Source: Argonema antarcticum A004/B2
Lineage (GTDB): Bacteria; Cyanobacteriota; Cyanobacteriia; Cyanobacteriales; Aerosakkonemataceae
Assembly: GCF_023333585.1 (NCBI RefSeq)
Contig: NZ_JAIQZN010000068.1
Coordinates: 1 to 40,652 of the forward strand
DNA: 40,652 nucleotides
Direction: 5' to 3'
Shown: positions 8,977 through 16,241 of the stretch, piece by piece
Layout: each line of letters opens with the position of its first letter
How positions within the stretch are numbered: position 1 is the first letter of the stretch
Program-made: the position numbers and the translations under genes
Notes under the pieces: generated by a model
Databases searched by the model: none
What the model saw: only the letters and a program-made list of their open reading frames with translations
What the model was told of the DNA's origin: nothing

Positions 8977-9198
8977 AGCTACACATCCTAATTGGTTGTT
9001 AGATTGGCTAGCTATATTTCCTAAACAGTGCAACCCCCACCCGGAAACTTAAGCAGAGGCATTAGCCTCAAGTATTGATGGCATTGACAGACAACCCAGC
9101 AGCAATGCCAATAGGAATCTACAAGTTTAACCGGCTTTTTTTCGGCGATCGCACTCCCTCAACCCATTCCATGTTAAACTACAATATCCTAGTTATCC

Positions 9199-9462
9199 CT
9201 ATTTGCTAGCTCTCCCAACCATGTAACTAAGAAGACCGATAACTGTAGAAGAAAGAGCTGCGATCGCAAATCTCATTTCTCCCTCAGAAGCACTACCCTT
9301 TTGCATAATTGTGAATGCGTAAAAGTCAATTAGCAAAATGATGACGAGAGCAACTATGAATACAGAAATATCCTTCACCCAGAAGGATATTCGCTTTTGC
9401 TTTCGTTTTAGTTCTTTATCTTTCTCGCGGTTCTTTAGTTCAAACTCAACGTCTTCTGTCAT
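9199..9462 (-). CDS. Small two-TM membrane protein
   Basis: An 87-aa protein with a strongly charged N-terminal segment (FELKNREKDKELKRKQKR), a first membrane span DISVFIVALVIILLIDFYAF and a second span RFAIAALSSTVIGLLSYMVG. No family recognised. It lies about 220 bp upstream of the 165-aa two-TM gene on the same strand, and an inverted-repeat element begins about 28 bases upstream of its ATG. Coding potential is supported by the coherent topology; the ribosome binding site is weak. Confidence 0.6.
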   Translation of the reverse strand: MTEDVEFELKNREKDKELKRKQKRISFWVKDISVFIVALVIILLIDFYAFTIMQKGSASEGEMRFAIAALSSTVIGLLSYMVGRASK

Positions 9463-9489
9463 ATATATTTTTCATGTTCTTTAATCAAG

Positions 9490-9659
9490 TATAACCCTCT
9501 TCTGTCACTCTCCGGGAAGTTTTCCGATTTGCCAATCCTCAAGCTTTTTCAGAGAAAGCGATCTACGATTTTTTTCTACTCGAATAAGCTCGTTGGGAGC
9601 GCTAGCTGAAATGCCTTCTGCGTAAGGGTTAGCTCGGAAAGTGACAGAAGAGGGATAAT
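9490..9659. mobile_element. MITE-like element with about 20-bp terminal inverted repeats
   Basis: The left arm (ends at 9514) and right arm (starts at 9635) are inverted copies of CGGAAAGTGACAGAAGAGGG with one mismatch in the 20-bp core, separated by about 120 bases without coding potential. Size and structure suggest a miniature inverted-repeat element. A single copy is seen in this window, so mobility is inference. Confidence 0.5.
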
Positions 9660-9706
9660 ATCAAAAGTGAGGTTAAATAAAGATGCAGTCATTTGAAGAG
9701 GGGTTT

Positions 9707-9856
9707 ATATCATGTCCGGTTGCATCGGTAGCGTAAGCGTGATGCGAGAAATTGTCTGTTGTCATCGAGGGTTAAATTTTAACCACAGATGAACACAGAT
9801 GAACACAGATAAGAGAGTTATTTTTTTTAGACAACCGATGCCACCGGACATGATAT
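9707..9856 (+). mobile_element. MITE-like element, copy 1 (150 bp, 23-bp TIRs)
   Basis: Terminal inverted repeats at 9707-9729 and 9834-9856, beginning ATATCATGTCCGG, match over 22 of 23 bases. The interior has an A/T-rich segment and tandem 10-bp units GAACACAGAT (about 9781-9811). A second full copy in the opposite orientation lies at 31540-31699 and a solo end at 10949. A Fic reading frame starts right after the right terminus, so the element marks the truncation point of that gene. Confidence 0.75.
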
Positions 9857-9857
9857 T

Positions 9858-10028
9858 ATTGAACGGCAACCGATCAACCAAAGACTTCTCCAAACAATTC
9901 GCCTAATTGGAGAGTATAAGGGAAAACAAGAGTTATTTCAACAACAAGCCCCGCAAGTTTTAGAAACGTTGCGCCAAGCTGCGGTTATCCAAAGTACGGA
10001 ATCTTCTAATCGCATTGAAGGCATTACC
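9858..10028 (+). pseudogene. Fic-family protein fragment (N-terminal region)
   Basis: An open stretch of 57 codons translates to RLLQTIRLIGEYKGKQELF, then QVLETLRQAAVIQSTESSNR followed by IEGIT. The ESSNRIEGIT stretch is characteristic of the N-terminal/inhibitory region of Fic-domain AMP-transferases. There is no start codon, the reading frame begins next to the MITE terminus and similarity ends at about 10028; the catalytic HPFxxGNGR motif is absent. It is therefore a remnant of a fic gene. The rest of 9463-10105 holds the two inverted-repeat elements and no intact gene. Confidence 0.75.
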
Positions 10029-10105
10029 CTTTTCATAATTGCTCTTAATTACTCTAAATTGCCACTTTATCTTAATATTTTAGCACATCAAGTACGGAAG
10101 AACCG

Positions 10106-10888
10106 TCAAAGTGAAACTTCTTGAATATTAGCGAGATTTGGAATCAAGTCTTCGCTGGTTGCAGGTTCCTCACTTTCCGAAGTGCGATCGCATCTCACCG
10201 AAAATTGACAATAATCGCATTCACGAGAACCTTCTACAACTTGCGGAAATTCTTCTCCCCTCTCATAACTTTCCAGCCAATCAGTCAGATAATTTAACTG
10301 TTGAGTTAAATCCCGTCGCGTTTGTTCGTGCTTTCCAGCATTGTAGGCAAATTTAAGACTTTTCGGCTCAGGTTGAGACTGCACAAACCAGTAAGTCATC
10401 GAAATTTGTTCTGGCGAATAATCGCTCGTTTCAGCCAAAACATAAAGATACAAACGAGTTTGCCAGTCCTCTTCTAGCCATCGCTTATTTTTAGGTAAAG
10501 GGTAAGTTTTCCAGTCTAGGATTTGAGCTTTTTTGTCTTCAGCAATCAACAAGTCATAGATAACAGTCAGCACATAATCCTGAAAAGGCAAAATGCGGCC
10601 ATGTTCGCTTTCGCGGAAAGTTTTGCTACTGGGATTGGGTGTCAAAATTTCTGGTGCTGCACTCACTAAAGCAGTGAGACAACGCTGCATTTGGGCATCT
10701 TCTTGTACTAGAGGTTCAATTGGCAAACCCAGTTCTCGCTGTTGCATCAACAGGTGAAAATCACTGCCCCAATTTATCCGCTCTTGTTGTTCTGGTGTTG
10801 TTAGCAAACCTAGCTGATCGAGGTAGGTATGTTGAAACTTTCGCGGACAAGTTCCAAGTAGGTTTAAGTGCCTTTGGGATATTCGCAT
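10106..10888 (-). CDS. RecB-type PD-(D/E)XK nuclease with Fe-S cluster motif
   Basis: A 260-aa protein of the RecB/Cas4/AddB-like nuclease class. Visible motifs: ISQRHLNLLGTCPRKFQ with Cys14, GSDFH (G41, H45), the active-site residues YD (D112), LDWK (D125, K127) and QTRLYLY (Q143). At the C-terminus CDYC-x5-C (C224, C227, C233) together with Cys14 matches the iron-sulfur staple of AddB/Cas4. Such enzymes are DNA exo/endonucleases in repair, recombination or CRISPR adaptation. It stands alone here: no helicase, cas or restriction gene flanks it. ATG at 10888; about 130 bp from the Fic remnant. The exact biological role is unknown. Confidence 0.85.
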   Translation of the reverse strand: MRISQRHLNLLGTCPRKFQHTYLDQLGLLTTPEQQERINWGSDFHLLMQQRELGLPIEPLVQEDAQMQRCLTALVSAAPEILTPNPSSKTFRESEHGRILPFQDYVLTVIYDLLIAEDKKAQILDWKTYPLPKNKRWLEEDWQTRLYLYVLAETSDYSPEQISMTYWFVQSQPEPKSLKFAYNAGKHEQTRRDLTQQLNYLTDWLESYERGEEFPQVVEGSRECDYCQFSVRCDRTSESEEPATSEDLIPNLANIQEVSL

Positions 10889-10948
10889 AACAGGGGCTAG
10901 GGGTTAGAAAAGTCAAAAGTCAAAAATCCTTTGAGTGTGAGGCATTTA

Positions 10949-10962
10949 ATATCATGTCCGGT
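10949..10962 (+). repeat. Solo MITE terminus
   Basis: Fourteen bases, ATATCATGTCCGGT, are identical to the outer end of the MITE-like termini at 9707 and 31540. No opposite terminus is seen nearby. Confidence 0.55.
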
Positions 10963-10985
10963 CGATTAGCTATAGTTAAATATTT

Positions 10986-11042
10986 GGTATGTTGTTGCGC
11001 TTTAGCACTATCTTAAAGAGCGCTAAAGCGCAACAACATACC
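10986..11042. repeat. Perfect 21-bp inverted repeat (GTTGTTGCGCTTTAG type)
   Basis: The arms 10986-11006 and 11022-11042 are perfect inverted copies (core GTTGTTGCGCTTTAGC) around a 15-nt spacer. A shorter, diverged relative lies at 33301-33355. It is a dispersed hairpin repeat; there is no T-run. Confidence 0.8.
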
Positions 11043-11087
11043 TAAATTGAATGTCACGCTCGTTAAGTGAGGCGGAGCCTCTAAAAC

Positions 11088-11147
11088 CTCGCGACCAGGT
11101 TCAACCTGGTCGCGAGAAACCGGGTTTCTTCAAGAAACCCGGTTTCT
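11088..11147. repeat. Two consecutive perfect hairpins
   Basis: First hairpin: CTCGCGACCAGGT (11088-11100), loop TCA, perfect complement to 11116. Second: AGAAACCGGGTTTCTT (11115-11130), one-base spacer, perfect complement 11132-11147. The second type recurs at 16242-16274. They lie 33 bases beyond the PAP/fibrillin stop codon and may also end its transcript. Confidence 0.75.
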
Positions 11148-11179
11148 ATGTACCTCACTCACCTGAAAAGGGCTGTAAA

Positions 11180-11764
11180 TCATACTTTAGTTAAGACGAA
11201 GACGTTGCCTTCATTGCCTCGCGCAATTCGTAAATCCTCATCCAGATAGCTGATATCTAGCCAGCCTTTTTGGTCGCGATTTTCAATGGGAAAGTCAAGG
11301 GCGACAAATTTTTTGCCTGACTCAATCTGCCGGATATGGTCGTCTGGGGATTGATAACCGATCGCACTTTGCAAACCGTTAATCGATCGCTCAAATCTGA
11401 CATTAACCCGACGTTCGGAAACCACCTCAAACCGGGCTACAACGCTCAACAAGCCTTCCAGATAGGGCAATCCATAAATTTCAGCAATATTGTAGACTTT
11501 GGCATCCTTCACCCGGATGCACTGATAAATTTGACCGAGTTTGAGCAATGGCACCCGATCGATGCCTAAAATAGAGTTACTGCTAGTGTAAAGCAGTCGC
11601 CAATCGCCGTCCAGTAAGTCACCAGCTTCGGTTGGTCGGGGCGTGGGGTTGCGGTCTTCCAGTTGCGAGACAAGCGCAAGTATTGCTTGTTTGTCAGCAA
11701 CAGTAGCCAGCAGACCGCGATTCTTACCTGCGATCGCCTCTAGCAGTGACGCTTTGCCAATCAT
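11180..11764 (-). CDS. PAP/fibrillin family protein
   Basis: A 194-aa plastid-lipid-associated protein (PAP/fibrillin) homologue. The family pattern is clear: LLDGDWRLLYTSSNSILGI (about residues 50-68) near the N-terminus and LDISYLDEDLRIARGNEGNVFVL at the C-terminus, the typical end of the beta-barrel domain. Fibrillins associate with thylakoid membranes and lipid bodies and are linked to photoprotection and quinone or carotenoid handling; the ligand of the cyanobacterial form is unknown. No signal peptide or TM span. It is divergent from DUF3134 across a 136-bp promoter region. ATG at 11764. Confidence 0.9.
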   Translation of the reverse strand: MIGKASLLEAIAGKNRGLLATVADKQAILALVSQLEDRNPTPRPTEAGDLLDGDWRLLYTSSNSILGIDRVPLLKLGQIYQCIRVKDAKVYNIAEIYGLPYLEGLLSVVARFEVVSERRVNVRFERSINGLQSAIGYQSPDDHIRQIESGKKFVALDFPIENRDQKGWLDISYLDEDLRIARGNEGNVFVLTKV

Positions 11765-11873
11765 AAGCTACAGACCTCTTCTGAACTCCCCACCACTAAG
11801 CATACTTGTTCAAAGCCCGATCTAACACTAGAGTCGAATAGCTTTGTAACTGCTAAACTCTAATAGTCTAATT

Positions 11874-11879
11874 TATAAT
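11874..11879 (+). promoter_or_regulatory. Candidate -10 box for the DUF3134 gene
   Basis: A perfect TATAAT at 11874-11879 lies 22 bases before the ATG at 11901, in the divergent PAP/fibrillin-DUF3134 spacer. No well-spaced -35 hexamer is obvious, so the call rests on the -10 alone and implies a very short leader. Confidence 0.35.
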
Positions 11880-11900
11880 GTTTGGCCGCTAAACCCTCGT

Positions 11901-12149
11901 ATGATATATAACCCTTCTTTGCGTGAAGAACCGATCGATCAGCCAGCTGCTGTGATTCCCCTCAAGCAAGAAACTTCAATTTTGGACTGGTTAGAAGCTA
12001 CAGGTCGCCTACTGGCGCGTGCGGAAGACGATCTTGGCGGATATTTAGACGAGGATGAAGAAATCGATCAACTCATCGGAAGCGATGACATCGTATATGG
12101 TGACGATGCGATCGATGATGACGATGACATCGCTGATGACGTAGATTAA
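11901..12149 (+). CDS. DUF3134 family small acidic protein
   Basis: An 82-aa protein. The conserved part is AAVIPLKQETSILDWLEATGRLLA (about residues 16-39), which I recognise as the DUF3134 core found across cyanobacteria. The C-terminal half is extremely acidic (runs of Asp in IDDDDDIADDVD), which suggests an intrinsically disordered, charged tail. Function unknown. It is a single gene about 85 bp upstream of mraY on the same strand. Confidence 0.85.
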   Translation: MIYNPSLREEPIDQPAAVIPLKQETSILDWLEATGRLLARAEDDLGGYLDEDEEIDQLIGSDDIVYGDDAIDDDDDIADDVD

Positions 12150-12234
12150 CCGCTTAAGAGCAAATCTTTAATCCCGATTCACCAATGATTGTCTAGAAGT
12201 CTAAATTTGTTGTGTGGAGTGAAATAGCAGTTCT

Positions 12235-13344
12235 GTGGATGCTAAATCATTGGAATTCAGGTTACTAAACTTCTCAGGAACTAGCCTGTCTGTGTTGCTA
12301 GCCGTTTCACTCAGTTTGGTGGCGCTACTTTGCGATTATCAAGCAAATAGAGCTTTTAACCCCAGCTTTTCCCTGACGCTGCCTTTCTGGGTTTGTGCGG
12401 CGGCAACAACTGGGCTAGGCTACTGGGTGGTGCCAATCTTGCGATCGCTCAAAACCGGACAAGTAATTCGCGAAGATGGTCCCCAAACCCACTTGAAAAA
12501 AGGCGGCACCCCCACAATGGGCGGGGTGTTCTTTATACCAGTAGGCGTCCTCGTTGCTCTCTTGTGGTCTGGCTTTACTTTGGAATTGCCAAACCTTACC
12601 TCCGTACTGGCTGTATCAGCGCTAACACTGGCTTATGGATTTATCGGCTGGTTAGATGATTGGCAAATCCTACGCCGCAAGTCCAATAAAGGCATCTCGC
12701 CACAAATGAAATTAGCCTTGCAAATTGGTTTTGCAGTCCTATTTTGTTTCTGGCTAATTTTGAGTCAATCAACAAGTATTGCAACAGTAATTTTACCATT
12801 TGGTTTAGCTTTACCATTGGGATTATTGTTCTGGCCTTTAGCTGCTTTTGTCCTAGTAGCAGAAAGTAACGCTACCAACCTAACAGATGGTGTGGATGGA
12901 CTCGCAGGTGGACTCTGTGCGATCGCACTACTCGGACTAGGCGCTTTAGTTCCTTCCTACCCCGGACTGATGATTTTCTGCGCCTGCATGAGTGGCAGTT
13001 GTTTAGGTTTTCTAGCACATAACCGCAACCCAGCTACCGTCTTCATGGGAGATACTGGTTCCCTCGCATTGGGAGGTGCTTTAGCATCAGTTGCACTTCT
13101 GAGCAACACTCTTTGGATCTTATTTATCCTCAGCGGTATTTTCTTTGTTGAAACCCTTTCGGTAATGGTACAAGTTAGTTATTACAAAGCTACAAAAGAC
13201 CCGAATGGTATTGGTAAGCGGCTGTTTAAAATGGCACCGCTACACCACCATCTAGAACTCAGTGGCTGGTCGGAAATCCAAGTAGTTGGCACATTTTACG
13301 CGATTAACGCAATTCTAGCTTTGCTTTGTTTTTTCATCCTTTAG
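12235..13344 (+). CDS. mraY: Phospho-N-acetylmuramoyl-pentapeptide-transferase MraY
   Basis: MraY (369 aa) transfers phospho-MurNAc-pentapeptide from the UDP-precursor to undecaprenyl phosphate, making lipid I for peptidoglycan. It is an integral membrane protein with about ten TM segments. Diagnostic motifs: KKGGTPTMGG near residue 90, the catalytic DDW at 141-143 with KSNKGISPQMKL, NLTDGVDGLAGG, MGDTGSLALGG and the C-terminal HHHLEL. Length is typical. The start is a GTG at 12235 with GGAGTG upstream. No other mur gene is adjacent, which is normal in cyanobacteria, where cell-wall genes are scattered. Confidence 0.97.
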   Translation: MDAKSLEFRLLNFSGTSLSVLLAVSLSLVALLCDYQANRAFNPSFSLTLPFWVCAAATTGLGYWVVPILRSLKTGQVIREDGPQTHLKKGGTPTMGGVFFIPVGVLVALLWSGFTLELPNLTSVLAVSALTLAYGFIGWLDDWQILRRKSNKGISPQMKLALQIGFAVLFCFWLILSQSTSIATVILPFGLALPLGLLFWPLAAFVLVAESNATNLTDGVDGLAGGLCAIALLGLGALVPSYPGLMIFCACMSGSCLGFLAHNRNPATVFMGDTGSLALGGALASVALLSNTLWILFILSGIFFVETLSVMVQVSYYKATKDPNGIGKRLFKMAPLHHHLELSGWSEIQVVGTFYAINAILALLCFFIL

Positions 13345-13374
13345 TAGAAAGGTGGGCAATGCCCACCTTTCTAC
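13344..13374 (+). terminator. Hairpin after mraY
   Basis: A perfect 14-bp stem (13344-13357 and 13361-13374, core GAAAGGTGGGC) with a 3-nt loop starts on the last base of the mraY stop codon. It is followed by ATTAAT, a weak T-tract. It is a likely transcription terminator, though the GGTGGGC/GCCCACC type is also a dispersed repeat. Confidence 0.65.
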
Positions 13375-13410
13375 ATTAATCCCACTCATTCTTAATATTT
13401 AATTGGTTAA

Positions 13411-14109
13411 ATGGTTGTCAAAAAAACACAAAGTAATCGGAGAAGAACTCTTTTATCGCTTAGCGTTCTGCTAATTGTTATTGTCTGCCTTTATTCACAA
13501 CTTACCCGTCTGGGATATGCCGTCCCCCTGCCCTACCTATTGGATGTTCTTTGTTTGACTGGTTGTGACGATGATAGTTCTGCAAATATCACCCATCCAA
13601 GACTCGCTGACAATCAATTGTTGAACTATGATAAGCAAATTACCCAAATTTTAGGTAAAGATAAAAACGACAAGAATAAAATTTCGATATTGATTGAGAA
13701 ATCCAAGTACAGATTGATAATTTATTACGATAAACAACCTGTTAAATCTTATCCGGTAGTTTTTGGCGCTAACCCAGTAGACGATAAATTGAAAGAAGGC
13801 GACAAGAGAACACCAGAAGGAAGATTTAAGATAAAAGACCTCTATCCCCATCCAGCTTGGTCAAAATTCCTTTGGTTAGATTATCCGAATAAATATTCCT
13901 GGAGGAAACATTTCCAAGCTAAGCTTAGTGGTAAAATAAATTGGGATAATTCTATCGGCGGCGAGATCGGTATTCACGGTACACCAAATGATGATTTTAT
14001 CCAAAAGGGGTCAAATTGGACATTAGGCTGCATTTCTTTAAAAAATCAAGATGTTGATGAAATATATCGCTTTGTGCAACAAGGAACGGAAGTAGAAATT
14101 ATTCGCTAA
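13411..14109 (+). CDS. L,D-transpeptidase (YkuD domain)
   Basis: A 232-aa protein with an N-terminal membrane anchor or uncleaved signal (LLSLSVLLIVIVCLYS, residues 14-29) and a C-terminal YkuD domain. The domain begins near residue 91 (ISILIEKSKYRLIIYYD). The catalytic signature is HGTPND (H189) and WTLGCISLKN (Cys207), with TPEGRFKI preceding. L,D-transpeptidases cross-link peptidoglycan 3-3 or attach proteins to it in the periplasm. The glycosyltransferase gene begins 16 bp downstream, so the two probably form an operon, separated from mraY by the hairpin at 13344. No LysM domain is present. Confidence 0.93.
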   Translation: MVVKKTQSNRRRTLLSLSVLLIVIVCLYSQLTRLGYAVPLPYLLDVLCLTGCDDDSSANITHPRLADNQLLNYDKQITQILGKDKNDKNKISILIEKSKYRLIIYYDKQPVKSYPVVFGANPVDDKLKEGDKRTPEGRFKIKDLYPHPAWSKFLWLDYPNKYSWRKHFQAKLSGKINWDNSIGGEIGIHGTPNDDFIQKGSNWTLGCISLKNQDVDEIYRFVQQGTEVEIIR

Positions 14110-14125
14110 CCAACGATCGATTATT

Positions 14126-15181
14126 ATGAGTAACGAACAGGAAATTATATTGCCAAAGGTTTCGGTAATTGTGCCGATATACAATGGTGAAGCAGATTTA
14201 CCAGATTTAATCAGTTGTTTAAAAGCTCAAACTTATCCAACTGACCGCGTAGAATATTTGTTGGTGGATAATGGAAGTAGCGATCGCACTTCTGCGATCC
14301 TCAAAAGCGTTGACCCCCCCCAACCCCCCCCGTCCACAGGGGGGGCTTTGGAGAGTAGCGATCGCACCTCCACGATGCTCCAAACCACCGCAGATACCCA
14401 CAATCACCCTGACAAAGGCAGGCTAAACGATATAGCAATTCGTCACCTCACGGAAAACAAAATTAAAAGTTCCTACGCCGCACGCAATACGGGAATTCGC
14501 GCCGCCACAGGTCAAATTATCGCTTTTACCGATGTTGATTGTCGTCCTCAATCCAATTGGTTAGAAAACCTGATTCAACCTTTTGCCGATTCATCTGTTG
14601 GTATCGTCGCCGGTGAAGTAGAAGGACTGACTGGTAAAACGCTACTAGAAAAATACGCAGAAAATCAGGATGTCTTATCCCAAAAATATACATTAGCGCA
14701 TCCTTTTTGTCCTTACGGTCAAACTGCTAATCTGGCAATTCGACAGGAAATTTTTAAGCAAGTGGGATTGTTTCGACCATATCTGACTACTGGCGGCGAT
14801 GCTGATATCTGTTGGCGAATTCAACGAGAAACTGACTGGAAGATATCTTTTGCACCAACTGCTATTGTGAAACATCGGCATCGATCTACAATAGAAGAAT
14901 TTAAAAGCCAATGGCGACGCTATGGTCGTTCAAATCGATATTTGCACGAACTTTATGGTGTGAATTTGATGAAGGAACTAGCTATGAGAGAATATCTCTA
15001 TCTTCTGAGTCGCTGGCTATTGAAAGAATTGCCAGTTATAAGCGTTAAAGCAACGCTCGCCAAAGCAACTTTAGTTGAATTATTAAATACTCCCATTTAT
15101 CTGATTAATTCACAAGCGCGATCGGCTGGACAACGGGATGCGAAACTATCTGAACAAGCCAAGACAATAGAGTGGTTGTAA
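14126..15181 (+). CDS. Family 2 glycosyltransferase
   Basis: A 351-aa GT-A-fold glycosyltransferase that would transfer a sugar from an NDP donor in cell-envelope or exopolysaccharide synthesis. Motifs: VSVIVPIYNGEADLPDLISCL at the start, YLLVDNGSSDRT (residues 44-55), AFTDVDCRPQ as the DxD-type metal site, and GGDADICWR as the ED/acceptor region. Between residues 51 and about 88 there is an odd insertion: the segment SSDRTSAILKS is repeated as SSDRTSTMLQT, separated by a Pro/Gly-rich stretch (VDPPQPPPSTGGALE) encoded by a C-run/G-run hairpin. The frame is preserved, so the enzyme may still fold. Co-directional with the L,D-transpeptidase. Confidence 0.9.
   Translation: MSNEQEIILPKVSVIVPIYNGEADLPDLISCLKAQTYPTDRVEYLLVDNGSSDRTSAILKSVDPPQPPPSTGGALESSDRTSTMLQTTADTHNHPDKGRLNDIAIRHLTENKIKSSYAARNTGIRAATGQIIAFTDVDCRPQSNWLENLIQPFADSSVGIVAGEVEGLTGKTLLEKYAENQDVLSQKYTLAHPFCPYGQTANLAIRQEIFKQVGLFRPYLTTGGDADICWRIQRETDWKISFAPTAIVKHRHRSTIEEFKSQWRRYGRSNRYLHELYGVNLMKELAMREYLYLLSRWLLKELPVISVKATLAKATLVELLNTPIYLINSQARSAGQRDAKLSEQAKTIEWL
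14277..14384. repeat. In-frame duplication flanking a C/G-run hairpin in the GT2 gene
   Basis: GTAGCGATCGCAC begins at 14277 and again at 14355, 78 bases apart, and similarity continues for about 30 bases. Between the copies are C-runs and G-runs (about 14313-14346) that can fold into a short GC hairpin. This is an intragenic insertion of a cyanobacterial C/G-rich repeat. Confidence 0.75.
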
Positions 15182-15257
15182 CATGATCTGAATAGCTGTA
15201 AAAAAGCAGAAAGTTTTGACAAAATAGAGAAAGATTACGGGTTAAGGTAGCTGCCTT

Positions 15258-16211
15258 ATGACTAATAAATTCACTTCGCTCGAATTACCTCCTCCTTTTC
15301 CCGACCACACTCAATTGCCGGAGGAAGATGGTACTTTTGTGAAAAACTTCCAGGAGCATCCCCAAAGTATTATTTTGACAGATTCCCTTGGCCCGATTTT
15401 ACAACAACTGCATCCCGACGGACAATATGCGATCGGACAAGACTGCGGCATTTACTGGCGCGAAACCGACCCCCCAGAAAAAGGCGCAGAAGCTCCAGAT
15501 TGGTTCTACGTACCCAATGTAGCGCCTAATGTGGATGGTGAGATTCGTCGTTCCTACGTGCTGTGGCGGGAATTTATAGCGCCATTGATTGTTTTGGAGT
15601 TTGCTAGCGGCGATGGCTCACAGGAACGCGATCGCACAGCTTTATCCTATTCTAGGGAAGGCGAAGTCACTAGGCCAGGGAAGTTTTGGGTCTACGAGCG
15701 CATCATGCGAATTCCCTACTACGGCATCTATGAAGTCACCAACGGCAAATTAGAAGTGTATCGCTTTGTGGATGGGTTTTATCGGTTGCTAGAACCCAAC
15801 GAACGGGGTCATTACCCTGTTTTACCTTTAGGTGTAGAATTGGGACTCTGGCACGGAAACTATCAAAACCAAACTCAACTGTGGCTGCGGTGGTGGGACG
15901 AGCAGGGGAATTTGTTGCTGATAGGTTCGGAAAGAGCGGAACTGGAACACTTACGAGCCGAACAAGAACGGCAAAGAGCCGAACAAGAACGGCAAAGAGC
16001 CGAACAAGAACGGCAAAGGGCCGAAAGTGCAGAACAGGCGTTCGCTTCTGCCGAAGAAGCACGACTCGCTGAAACTCTGGCGCGACAACAAGCTGAACTG
16101 GCGCGAAGGGATGCCATCCCTCGCTTGTTGGCAATGGGCTTGACTGTAGAACAAGTAGCTTCGGCGCTTAGCTTAACTGTACAAGAAGTCAGGCAAAGTG
16201 CGATCGAGTGA
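15258..16211 (+). CDS. Uma2 family (DUF820) PD-(D/E)XK nuclease-like protein with coiled-coil tail
   Basis: A 317-aa protein. The N-terminal Uma2/DUF820 domain (about residues 40-200) shows GQDCGIYW, EAPDWFYVPNV (PD motif) and IVLEFASGDGSQERD (acidic second motif). The family is greatly expanded in cyanobacteria and its cellular role is unknown; a nuclease fold is established, activity is not. The C-terminal tail is a highly charged coiled coil with three perfect copies of the 7-residue unit RAEQERQ, encoded by 21-bp tandem repeats, and ends with LTVEQVASALSLTVQEVRQ, a helix-turn-helix-like segment common in these proteins. AAGGTAG upstream supports the ATG at 15258. Confidence 0.88.
   Translation: MTNKFTSLELPPPFPDHTQLPEEDGTFVKNFQEHPQSIILTDSLGPILQQLHPDGQYAIGQDCGIYWRETDPPEKGAEAPDWFYVPNVAPNVDGEIRRSYVLWREFIAPLIVLEFASGDGSQERDRTALSYSREGEVTRPGKFWVYERIMRIPYYGIYEVTNGKLEVYRFVDGFYRLLEPNERGHYPVLPLGVELGLWHGNYQNQTQLWLRWWDEQGNLLLIGSERAELEHLRAEQERQRAEQERQRAEQERQRAESAEQAFASAEEARLAETLARQQAELARRDAIPRLLAMGLTVEQVASALSLTVQEVRQSAIE
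15954..16019. repeat. 21-bp tandem repeats inside the Uma2 gene
   Basis: Three successive copies of a 21-bp unit (GAGCCGAACAAGAACGGCAA plus one A) encode RAEQERQ in the coiled-coil tail. Near-perfect identity suggests recent copy-number change; each step keeps the reading frame. Confidence 0.85.
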
Positions 16212-16241
16212 TACAGCGCCTTTCAGATGAGTGCGGTACAT

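Noticed and set aside
15875-16154. Several open frames on both strands across the Uma2 tail
   Set aside because: They are shadows produced by the 21-bp repeat unit being open in all frames; only the plus-strand Uma2 frame matches a known family.
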